From Bacteroidota bacterium (GTDB lineage Bacteria; Bacteroidota; Ignavibacteria; SZUA-365), in the NCBI GenBank assembly GCA_018224345.1, contig JAGTUW010000066.1, positions 1-9,969 of the forward strand: a stretch of 9,969 nucleotides of DNA. The letters run 5' to 3'. The notes under the pieces were generated by a model, which had not been told where the DNA came from, ran no database searches, and saw nothing but the letters and a program-made list of their open reading frames with translations. Positions 1 through 6,135 of the stretch are shown here, one piece after another (positions within the stretch are counted from its first letter, which is position 1; every line of letters begins with the position of its first letter). The position numbers were made by a program, and so were the translations under genes.

Positions 1-71
1 TCACCTGGGAGCGATATGCCGATACTGTTGTCGGTGTGTATCGTACACTGCTCAGTGGAGATGTAGTATGA
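1..71 (+). CDS. 3' end of a glycosyltransferase gene (partial)
   Basis: Reading from base 3, the first 66 bases encode TWERYADTVVGVYRTLLSGD plus two valines, then a TGA stop at 69-71. Only this C-terminal tail of about 22 residues is in the window. The pattern W-E-x(6-7)-V-x-x-V-Y-x-x-L-L is the usual end of GT4 family glycosyltransferases; compare the W-P-E-I-A...VYE tail of the gene at 3431-4591. The stop overlaps the start of the flippase gene in an ATGA at 68-71, so both are almost certainly in one transcript. The assignment rests on a short tail and on the glycan-operon context; the sugar specificity cannot be judged. Confidence 0.7.
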   Translation, partial: TWERYADTVVGVYRTLLSGDVV

Positions 72-1567
72 GTATCGCGCGGAAAGCTCTGGTGGGGGCG
101 ATGTGGGCCAGTGCTGCGAATTATATCAGTCAGGGAGTGGGTTTCATCTCACTGGCGCTCCTTGGTCGCCTGTTGTTGGAGGAGGATTTCGGTCTTTTCG
201 CCACCGCAAACTCAATTATTCAATTTATTTTCATTCTCTCAGCATTTTCCTTCAATCTTTCCATCATTCAATGCCAGGAAGAACGTGAACACCTGTATTC
301 AACTGCGTTTGTTTTGAATATCGGACTCAGTATCACATCGCTCGGCCTGACGGTTGCATCAGTCTATGTATATTCCTTGTTCAGGGAACTGAATCCGATT
401 GAGATCGCTGTCATCTTCTCCCTTGCGATTGCCAACATCTTCAATTTATTCGGCCAATTATTCGACGCAATACTTCAGAGGAACCTGGAGTTCCGGAAAA
501 CAGCCGCAATATCCTTTTTCATGAATTTGCTCAATCCGATTGTCGCGGTTACCCTCGCTTTTTTTGGAGCAGGTGTGTGGAGTATGGTTGCGGGTCAGAT
601 TGCCGCCGGCGTAGTGTTCATGTTCGGAGGTTACCTGTTCGCAGGCTGGCGGATCAATCTTGTTTTCAGCCGTGACACGGCAAGGTGGTTTTTCCAGCTC
701 GGTTGGCGATTTCTTGGGTCCCGATCTCTGGAAGTTGTCTACACGGAATTGGATCGACTGGTAATCAAATCCATGAACAGCTATGTCCAGGTCGGTATTT
801 ATGATCGTGCAGCCATGGCTGCGAGGTATCCCGCACGAGTAGTGACACCGGCGATTATCAACGTTGCGTTACCGGTGTATTCACGCTTGAAGACAAATGC
901 CTCCCAGCTTTCCGAAGCCTATACGCTTGTGAATTATTTTCTGATACGTACGCTGATACCTTTCGGTCTGATTTTTCTTCTGATTCCGGAGTATTTCATG
1001 TCCGGAGTTCTGGGCGAGAAATGGATTCATTCAGCGCCGGTATTGCGAATCCTTGCGGCGTACGCAGTACTTCATCCCATGGTGGAGAATTTCAGGGTGC
1101 TCTTCTACTCGCTCGGGAAACCTGAGGAAGTCGCGAAGGTACGCGTGATTCAGATCATTGTGTTTATCCCGATTCTTCTCGGTCTTGTCGCATGGATAGG
1201 TATCACCGGTGCTGCATGGGCATTGCTCATGAGTATTTCCGTGACCTACGTACTGTTTGTCTGGCGGGCTCATCGCAATATTGAATACGCAGTTCTGCGG
1301 ACCATTACCATGCCGGTGGTCATCAGTCTGCTGACTGTGGGGATTTTCTTGTTGTTGCCGCTTCCGACGACAGAAAACACCATCGTCGGACTTGTGCTGT
1401 ATTCTGTACTTATAGCCGCAATTTTCCTATCTTTCGAGATGATTTTTGAAGGCAAGGCACTCCGCCGGCATTTCACATATTTCAGGGGATTGTTGCGGGA
1501 AAGTTCGACCGGGTCCGGAGACAGTCAACATCATGATCACAAGGCGGATAACGATCCAGGGCAATGA
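68..1567 (+). CDS. Wzx-type oligosaccharide flippase (MOP superfamily, WzxC-like)
   Basis: Integral inner-membrane protein of 499 aa, the usual length for Wzx/WzxC flippases, which move undecaprenyl-linked glycan units to the periplasmic face. About 12-14 hydrophobic segments are visible, in two halves (roughly residues 10-200 and 285-465). Family landmarks are present: the FGLFATANSI segment (residues 41-50) after the first helix, LDRLVIKSM...VGIYDRA (229-248), and GEKWIHSAPVLRILAAY (316-332). A GGAG Shine-Dalgarno sequence at 57-60 sits 7 bases before the ATG, and the start overlaps the previous stop (ATGA). The hydrophilic tail (residues 475-499) carries a small HHDH cluster of no known meaning. 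The gene looks more AT-rich than its neighbours. It could equally serve exopolysaccharide or O-antigen export; the substrate is not predictable. Confidence 0.9.
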   Translation: MSIARKALVGAMWASAANYISQGVGFISLALLGRLLLEEDFGLFATANSIIQFIFILSAFSFNLSIIQCQEEREHLYSTAFVLNIGLSITSLGLTVASVYVYSLFRELNPIEIAVIFSLAIANIFNLFGQLFDAILQRNLEFRKTAAISFFMNLLNPIVAVTLAFFGAGVWSMVAGQIAAGVVFMFGGYLFAGWRINLVFSRDTARWFFQLGWRFLGSRSLEVVYTELDRLVIKSMNSYVQVGIYDRAAMAARYPARVVTPAIINVALPVYSRLKTNASQLSEAYTLVNYFLIRTLIPFGLIFLLIPEYFMSGVLGEKWIHSAPVLRILAAYAVLHPMVENFRVLFYSLGKPEEVAKVRVIQIIVFIPILLGLVAWIGITGAAWALLMSISVTYVLFVWRAHRNIEYAVLRTITMPVVISLLTVGIFLLLPLPTTENTIVGLVLYSVLIAAIFLSFEMIFEGKALRRHFTYFRGLLRESSTGSGDSQHHDHKADNDPGQ

Positions 1568-2325
1568 AGAGTAAAGCGAAGTACAACGAAACATTCATCT
1601 ATGATGATTCCGCGCTTGAGCGCGAGGTCTCGACCATTGAGCCACGCTTTGGTGCTTTTCTTCTCGATGTTGTGGGGAAAGGACACCGAGTGCTTGATGT
1701 TGGCTGCGGTACTGGTCGGTACACCATACACAGTAAGCGGGCGGGGAATACGGTTATTGGTTCGGAATTGGTGCATTCCGCAGCAATGGGAGCAAGAAAA
1801 CGGGGTCTTGATGTGATTGTTGCGGACTCCGAGACCTCGTTCCCATTTTCGGATGCTGTGTTCGATCGTGCCCAGTGTATCGAAGTTATCGAACATCTGA
1901 TGGATCCGGAAGCGACGTTGCGTGAAATCAATCGTGTACTTAAACCTGACGGTGAATTATTCATATCAACGCCGAATGCGGCATGGTGGGCGCACCGCTT
2001 TCTTCTGTTCGTCGGAATCACGAGTTTCGGTCATAGTCCGACCTATCCTGTCGAAGTCAACATGCATATCCGGCATTTCACTCTTTCGACACTGCGATCA
2101 TTTCTTCATCGTATGGGGTTCACAGTTGTTCGGACCCAGGGCACATACACTGGTTTCCCGACGGCTCTTGCAGAGTATTTTCCCTCAATTGCCGGGCTAC
2201 TCGGATTTATCGGAAAAATCACCGGCGGTCTCGGTTTCCTCGCGAAGAAGAATATCAGGCCCTCGCTTTTCTCCGCCGGATTGGTGTTCCATGTCCGAAA
2301 AAGCGGGCTGCCGCAATCACCATGA
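1564..2325 (+). CDS. class I SAM-dependent methyltransferase (Methyltransf_11 type)
   Basis: A 253-aa protein with the Rossmann-fold methyltransferase signature. Motif I is VLDVGCGTGRYT at residues 43-54 and binds S-adenosylmethionine. An acidic residue (E68) lies at the end of the second strand. The post-I/motif II region reads FDRAQCIEVIEHLMDP (100-115), and motif III is REINRVLKPDGELFISTPN (120-138). The C-terminal third, including HIRHFTLSTLRSFLHRMGF (168-186), is the cap arrangement common in methyltransferases from glycan and ubiquinone/UbiG-like families. It begins inside the flippase stop codon (ATGA at 1564-1567) and ends inside the next gene's start, with only a weak AGGG two bases before the ATG, so translation is probably coupled. 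From its position, a sugar or glycan-lipid O-/N-methylation is the likely job, for example capping of the chain end. That role is inference; the family call is firm. Confidence 0.88.
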   Translation: MKSKAKYNETFIYDDSALEREVSTIEPRFGAFLLDVVGKGHRVLDVGCGTGRYTIHSKRAGNTVIGSELVHSAAMGARKRGLDVIVADSETSFPFSDAVFDRAQCIEVIEHLMDPEATLREINRVLKPDGELFISTPNAAWWAHRFLLFVGITSFGHSPTYPVEVNMHIRHFTLSTLRSFLHRMGFTVVRTQGTYTGFPTALAEYFPSIAGLLGFIGKITGGLGFLAKKNIRPSLFSAGLVFHVRKSGLPQSP

Positions 2326-3347
2326 AACTGCTCCTTGTTTGTGAATATTGGTACGGGACGGGTGGGTGGTCTTATAAAGGCTACCTGGAAGAGCTGGGTT
2401 GTGAGGTGCGCGTCTTCGACTTTCGCCAGGCGTATTTCACCATGGGCGGTTCGCTGCCTCTGGTCAGTGCCGTTACCCGCCGTATCAACCGGCGGCAGAT
2501 GAATGCAGCCTTTGTGGCGGTAGTGAATGAATTTCGTCCGGATGCGATTCTTTTTCTCAAAGGAGAAACCATCTACGAAAGCGCCATCCGGGAAGTGAAA
2601 CAACGTTTCAGCCCCGTGTTGCTGCAGTGGTATCCGGATGGTCCCTTCAATGTCGAGAACCGCAATGCCACACGCGACAGTATTGCGAGCATCCCGCTAT
2701 TCGACATTTACTATATCTACGCGAAATCCCTGATGCAGCCGTTGCGCGATGCCGGTGCGCGCCGTGTCGAATACCTTGCCTTCTGTTATGATCCGGCGAT
2801 GCTGCAGCGTCCCGACCATATCAGCGATGCCGATCGCGCCCGCTATGCGACAGATGTCGTATTTGCGGGGACCTGGGAGCCGATGCGGGAGTGGTGGCTG
2901 GAAAAGATAACCGACTTCGATCTCTCCGTCTGGGGTAATATGTGGGAACGTGTGCCGGAAGGGACGCCATTGCGTGCCCACTGGAAAGGAAATGCTGTGT
3001 ATGGAGAGGAAATATCGAAACTGTTCGCTGTCTCACGCATTCACCTGAATTTTCTCCGTGAGCAGAACAAGGACTCGCATAATGTGCGGACTCTTGAAAT
3101 CCCCGGTTACGGTGGATTTCTTCTCACACAGCGGTCGCGTGAACAGGCCGAAGAGCTCTATGTGGAGGGCCGTGAAATCGCCTGTTTTGAGACAGTCGAT
3201 GAACTCAAGGAGCGCATCCGCTATTATCTCGCGCACGAGGACGAACGGCTTGCCATCGCCAGGGCCGGCCACGAACGTGCGGTAGCTGAGCATCAGGCGA
3301 TTCATCGCCTGCAACGCATCGTGGAAGATGCACGTGGGCTGCTGTGA
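2322..3347 (+). CDS. CgeB-like glycosyltransferase (GT-B fold, Glyco_trans_1_2 domain)
   Basis: A 341-aa cytoplasmic protein. The N-terminus MKLLLVCEYWYGTGGWSYKG (1-20) is an atypical GT-B opening with a Gly-Gly loop. FRPDAILFLKGETI (71-84) and LQWYPDGPFN (101-110) match the N-terminal half of CgeB-type proteins. The C-terminal half has DVVFAGTWEPMREWWL (178-193), then the family hallmark: HLNFLRE (241-247), the N-V-R-T-L-E-I-P-G-Y-G-G-F-L-L-T run at residues 254-269, a Glu-rich ELYVEGREIACFETVDEL (278-295) and RYYLAHEDERLAIARAG (300-316). CgeB was named from Bacillus spore-coat maturation, but the domain is widespread in surface-glycan loci of non-sporulating bacteria, where it is treated as a glycosyltransferase. 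The start overlaps the methyltransferase stop (ATGA at 2322-2325) and has no Shine-Dalgarno of its own, which supports coupling. Donor and acceptor are unknown. Confidence 0.82.
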   Translation: MKLLLVCEYWYGTGGWSYKGYLEELGCEVRVFDFRQAYFTMGGSLPLVSAVTRRINRRQMNAAFVAVVNEFRPDAILFLKGETIYESAIREVKQRFSPVLLQWYPDGPFNVENRNATRDSIASIPLFDIYYIYAKSLMQPLRDAGARRVEYLAFCYDPAMLQRPDHISDADRARYATDVVFAGTWEPMREWWLEKITDFDLSVWGNMWERVPEGTPLRAHWKGNAVYGEEISKLFAVSRIHLNFLREQNKDSHNVRTLEIPGYGGFLLTQRSREQAEELYVEGREIACFETVDELKERIRYYLAHEDERLAIARAGHERAVAEHQAIHRLQRIVEDARGLL

Positions 3348-3350
3348 TCA

Positions 3351-3389
3351 GACCGGTGTGACAGCAGCATACAACACAATAACACGGTC
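3351..3389 (+). other. inverted repeat between CgeB-like and GT4 genes
   Basis: GACCGGTGT (3351-3359) can pair with ACACGGTC (3382-3389) to give 8 base pairs with one bulged G and a 22-base loop. It starts 3 bases after the stop of the CgeB-like gene, in the 83-bp gap that interrupts an otherwise overlapping gene series. No T-run follows, so it is not a convincing intrinsic terminator. It might be an mRNA processing or stabilising hairpin, or chance. Confidence 0.3.
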
Positions 3390-3430
3390 CCGGAATACAC
3401 ATGCTGAGGACCAGAAGAAAAAATGAGCGA

Positions 3431-4591
3431 ATGAATATTCTGCTGCTGACATCAGACTTCCTCCCGAATATTGGTGGCATGGCCAGCCATGCATTGGAAC
3501 TTGCCCGCGCACATGTGGGCAATGGCCATCATCTCGACCTCGTTCACCCGGTGTTTGGCCGTGGTGAGTGGCACATCGAGGAAATGGAAGGCTTTACCGT
3601 TCACAAACTGTTCATCGACAGTCAGACACCGAAAATCAAGCATCTGCGCTATATCCGTGCCGTACGTGATTATATCCGTGGCCTGCATACCTCTGCCCCC
3701 TTCGATGTACTGCACTGGCACGATCTGACGCCGAACTGCTGGACGACATGGACGCTGCGAAACGACATGCCGCTGGTATGGACGAATCACACCTCAAATT
3801 ATCTCGAGATGTTTGACAGTGCCGTCGGGCGATTCAAAATCAAACGATTTCTTGGCCACGCCGATGCTGTGATCAGTCCAAGCAGGGAATTGCATGAGAA
3901 ATCCGCTGCGACCGGTATTGCTCCGGAACGGAATTTTTCGATTTCCAACGGAGTGGATGCCAGGAAATTTCATCCTGACAACAGCTTCGGCGTGATCGAC
4001 AAGGACTATGCGATAGATCCCGCACGGCCGGTCATCATTTGTCCCCGTCGTCTCGAGCCGAAGAACGGTGTGGAGTATTTCATTCGTGCCATCCCACTGG
4101 TGCGAGCGCAGAAACCGGATGTACAGTTCATTATTGTCGGTGGAGGGTTCCCTGAAGAGAGAAAGCGCTTCGAGGCATTGTTGCGGGAGGCCGGGCAGGC
4201 GAAGGATGTCTTTTTCACGGGCAATGTGCCCAATGCGTCCATGCCGAAGTTCTATGCGCTTGCATCCATTGCCGTATTGCCGTCGCTGATGGAAGCGACA
4301 AGCATTTCCGGACTTGAGGCCATGGCGAGTGGCCTGCCATTGGTCGGAACCCGGGTCGGAGGGATCCCGGAAATCATCGATGATGGGCACAGCGGTATGC
4401 TGGTGGAACCGCGGAGTCCGGAACAACTGGCCGAAGCCTTTTTGGTATTGCTGCGGGACGCCGTGCTTCGCAAGCGCCTCGGCACGGGTGCCAGAAAACG
4501 TGTTGAGGAGGAATTTGCCTGGCCCGAGATCGCACGCCGGACGGTTACGGTCTATGAGACCGCTATCGCGGCCTGGAAACAACGTCACTGA
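3431..4591 (+). CDS. GT4 family glycosyltransferase
   Basis: Retaining GT-B glycosyltransferase, 386 aa from this start. The first strand and glycine loop are MNILLLTSDFLPNIGGMASH (1-20). The acceptor-side half contains VLHWHD (93-98) and the linker motif ISNGVDARKFHP (171-182). The nucleotide-sugar half has the donor-phosphate motif RRLEPKNGVE (206-215, with R206/R207 and K211), IIVGGG (234-239), and the catalytic EX7E motif, E288-ATSISGL-E296, followed by AMASGLPLVGTRVGGIPEII (297-316). An in-frame ATG at 3401 would add MLRTRRKNER. I prefer 3431 because the GT-B fold normally begins with this hydrophobic strand and the extension is basic and unrelated; neither ATG has a good Shine-Dalgarno. 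It probably adds a hexose or N-acetylhexosamine to the lipid-linked glycan at the inner face of the membrane; the sugar is not predictable. Confidence 0.88.
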   Translation: MNILLLTSDFLPNIGGMASHALELARAHVGNGHHLDLVHPVFGRGEWHIEEMEGFTVHKLFIDSQTPKIKHLRYIRAVRDYIRGLHTSAPFDVLHWHDLTPNCWTTWTLRNDMPLVWTNHTSNYLEMFDSAVGRFKIKRFLGHADAVISPSRELHEKSAATGIAPERNFSISNGVDARKFHPDNSFGVIDKDYAIDPARPVIICPRRLEPKNGVEYFIRAIPLVRAQKPDVQFIIVGGGFPEERKRFEALLREAGQAKDVFFTGNVPNASMPKFYALASIAVLPSLMEATSISGLEAMASGLPLVGTRVGGIPEIIDDGHSGMLVEPRSPEQLAEAFLVLLRDAVLRKRLGTGARKRVEEEFAWPEIARRTVTVYETAIAAWKQRH

Positions 4592-4609
4592 AATGCAGGG
4601 GCAGCAGCC

Positions 4610-5746
4610 ATGTCACGTCCGCTTAAAATACTTGTCATCAGTCATACCTATATCACTCGTATCGGCAGAGAGAAGTGGCGGGAACTGATACGACTCTACG
4701 ACATTCAGCTGAAAATAATCGTTCCCTCCCTCTGGAAAGATTATCTTTTTACAATCCGTGCCGGTGACCATGTCGACGACGAGCTGGACGTCACAGCCCT
4801 GCCGGTTTACTTCAGCGGCAAGGAAGCAGCGCATTTCTACCGGTCCGCCTCGCTGCTGATGCGCGAATTCCAACCCGATATTCTGCATGTCGAGGAAGGG
4901 ACGGATGCTTTTTCCTATTTCCAGGCTCTTGTCTATCAAAGACTGTTCGCTCCGGAGGCCAAAACCCTGTTTTTTACCTGGATGAACTTCGAGAAAGCAC
5001 TGAATTTCCCGTTCAGTTTTTTTGAGCGATTCAATCTTGTGCGCTCTGATGCAGCCGTCTGCGGGAACACCGATGCGCGCGACATACTTCGGAATAAAGG
5101 CTATGAAAAACCGATATATGTCATGCCGCTTCTCGGTATCGATCCCGTGTTGTTTTCCAAACGTCCCCAACCTTCATTGAAGTCGGAACTCGACCTCCAC
5201 GGGACAGTGATCGGCTTCATCGGCCGTTTCGTGCCAGAAAAGGGTGTACTGCCTCTGCTGGAAGCGGCAGCGACATTGGAGGAAGATGTGACGCTTCTTC
5301 TGATCGGCGGGGGAACGCAGGAAGACGTCCTGCGGCGTCGTGCGGAAGAACTTGGTTTTGCCGATCGTCTGCGTATTGTATTGTCCATTCCCCACGCCGA
5401 GATTCCGAAATACATCAATGTCATGGACGTTCTGGTCCTGCCGTCCTACACCGTACCGCATTGGAAGGAACAGTTCGGGCAGGTGCTCGTGCAGGCGATG
5501 GCTTCTGAAGTCCCTGTGCTCGGATCGACGCATGCTGAAATCCCCAATGTCATCGGTGATGCAGGTTTCACATTCGAGGAACAGAACTGGGAAGATCTCA
5601 GAGACAAGTTGCGCATGCTGATCGGGGATGAGGCCCTGCGCACGGAGTATGGTACAAAGGGACGTGCCCATGTGCTCGCCCACTATACGAATACACGGAT
5701 AGCCGAGAAGACCTGGGCTGTCTACCAGGAGTTGCTGTCCAGCTGA
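4610..5746 (+). CDS. GT4 family glycosyltransferase with altered EX7E motif
   Basis: A 378-aa GT-B protein and the last gene of the glycan run. A CAGGGG ribosome site (4596-4601) lies 8 bases before the ATG, 18 bp after the previous stop. Features in order: opening strand KILVISHTYITRIGREKW (6-23), DILHVEE (90-96), the donor-phosphate motif GFIGRFVPEKGV (202-213, with R206 and K211), LLLIGGG (229-235), PHAEIPKYINVMDVLVLPSY (261-280), then WKEQFGQVLVQAMASEVPVL (285-304) and GSTHAEIPNVIGDAG (305-319). The first catalytic-motif glutamate is E287, but the position 8 residues on, normally the second Glu of EX7E, is Q295 (codon CAG), and the usual ASG is ASE. The rest of the fold looks intact, without frameshift, so it is probably expressed. 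Whether Gln is tolerated, or the enzyme is altered or inactive, cannot be told here. Confidence 0.87.
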   Translation: MSRPLKILVISHTYITRIGREKWRELIRLYDIQLKIIVPSLWKDYLFTIRAGDHVDDELDVTALPVYFSGKEAAHFYRSASLLMREFQPDILHVEEGTDAFSYFQALVYQRLFAPEAKTLFFTWMNFEKALNFPFSFFERFNLVRSDAAVCGNTDARDILRNKGYEKPIYVMPLLGIDPVLFSKRPQPSLKSELDLHGTVIGFIGRFVPEKGVLPLLEAAATLEEDVTLLLIGGGTQEDVLRRRAEELGFADRLRIVLSIPHAEIPKYINVMDVLVLPSYTVPHWKEQFGQVLVQAMASEVPVLGSTHAEIPNVIGDAGFTFEEQNWEDLRDKLRMLIGDEALRTEYGTKGRAHVLAHYTNTRIAEKTWAVYQELLSS

Positions 5747-5760
5747 CTGCGAGGGCAGTG

Positions 5761-5849
5761 GAAGTTACCTCCACATTCGGGTGTCGGAACGGATCACCGG
5801 GTCGCTGCTTCGGAGCGCGGCACCGGACGGAACCCGATGTCGTGACTTC
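5761..5849 (+). ncRNA. candidate structured RNA / long imperfect hairpin (unassigned)
   Basis: Four nested pairings can be drawn by eye. GAAGT (5761-5765) pairs with ACTTC (5845-5849). ACATTCGGGT (5773-5782) pairs with ACCCGATGT (5832-5840), giving 9 pairs and one bulged T. CCGG (5797-5800) pairs with CCGG (5823-5826). CGCT (5803-5806) pairs with AGCG (5814-5817), with an inner C-G pair closing a TTCG tetraloop (5809-5812). It lies 14 bases after the last glycosyltransferase stop and upstream of the operon terminator, so it would be transcribed as a 3' UTR or released as a small RNA. No known family is recognised. By-eye folding over-predicts, so this is a candidate only. Confidence 0.3.
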
Positions 5850-5869
5850 GGCAGCGATGGCAGCGGCGG

Positions 5870-5963
5870 CAACGCAGGTGTGGTGATGATGCGGGGAATC
5901 ATGACAGCAGCAGCAACGCTGGTGTGGTGATGATGCGGGGAATCATGACAGCAGCAGCAACGC
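5870..5963. repeat. 44-bp tandem repeat, two full copies plus a short third start
   Basis: Copy 1 is 5870-5913 and copy 2 is 5914-5957. They differ at one base only (A at 5876, T at 5920), and a third copy begins at 5958 but diverges after six bases (CAACGC). Each unit contains ATGAT-GCGGGGA-ATCAT, a 5-bp inverted repeat with a 7-base loop, and ends in CAGCAGCAG. The ten bases left of copy 1 (GCAGCGGCGG) resemble that end. The 44-bp period is not a multiple of three, so it is not a protein repeat. Direct abutment without spacers rules out a CRISPR array. The near identity suggests a recent duplication. The role is unknown: protein-binding site, RNA hairpin, or a passive repeat. Confidence 0.85.
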
Positions 5964-6018
5964 AACGGGCAGGAATGCATTTCTGATATTCAGCAGGGAT
6001 CAGAGAGAGCGATTCTCT

Positions 6019-6048
6019 CCGGACTCCTACGTCCGGTGTTTTTGTTTT
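6019..6048 (+). terminator. intrinsic terminator of the glycan operon
   Basis: A perfect 6-bp GC-rich stem, CCGGAC (6019-6024) with GTCCGG (6031-6036), and a 6-base loop TCCTAC are followed by the T-rich tail TGTTTTTGTTTT (6037-6048). A second small stem, AGAGA/TCTCT (6004-6018), abuts it on the left. It lies about 270 bp after the last glycosyltransferase gene, with nothing better in between, so transcripts of the operon would carry the hairpin and repeats in their 3' UTR. Confidence 0.7.
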
Positions 6049-6072
6049 CGTCCTTCGGGCTCGGTACTTTTG
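6041..6072 (+). promoter_or_regulatory. candidate Bacteroidota-type promoter for proline dehydrogenase
   Basis: TTTG (6041-6044), a 20-base spacer and TACTTTTG (6065-6072) fit the -33 TTTG / -7 TAnnTTTG pattern described for Bacteroides primary-sigma promoters, with no mismatch in either box. It lies about 64 bases before the ATG at 6136. The -33 box lies inside the T-rich tail of the upstream terminator. The match is to short, degenerate boxes, and this pattern is established for Bacteroides rather than for whatever host this is. Confidence 0.45.
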
Positions 6073-6135
6073 TATGCTCCCCTTCGGCAACAGCGCCACG
6101 GAGCGAGCATCATTCGCCACCATCAAGACGGTATC

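Larger units (their letters stand above)
5747..6135. other. 389-bp intergenic region between glycan operon and proline dehydrogenase gene
   Basis: I see no credible gene here. The reading frames on both strands are interrupted or built from repeat-derived His/Cys/Ala codons. In order it contains a small hairpin just after the stop (ACTGC/GCAGT, 5746-5759), a long imperfect hairpin (5761-5849), a 44-bp tandem repeat (5870-5957 plus a 6-base start of a third copy), an AGAGA/TCTCT hairpin (6004-6018), an intrinsic terminator (6019-6048) and a candidate promoter (6041-6072). The remaining 63 bases lead to the proline dehydrogenase start. Confidence 0.8.

Noticed and set aside
3794..4588. 264-codon - strand open frame opposite the GT4 gene
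   Set aside because: It is a shadow of the GT4 gene, which has all its family motifs; the antisense translation shows no domain or ribosome site.
5870..5963. CRISPR-like repeat
   Set aside because: The 44-bp copies abut directly with no spacers, there are only two, and no cas genes are near.
5765..6126. - strand reading frames across the repeat region with His/Cys/Ala-rich translations
   Set aside because: They are produced by the 44-bp repeat read in shifting frames, have no ribosome site or domain, and overlap the terminator and hairpins.
6070..6135. Longer proline dehydrogenase starting at TTG 6070
   Set aside because: The extra 22 residues are unlike the family N-terminus and the TTG lies inside the TACTTTTG promoter-like box; the ATG at 6136 gives the normal length.
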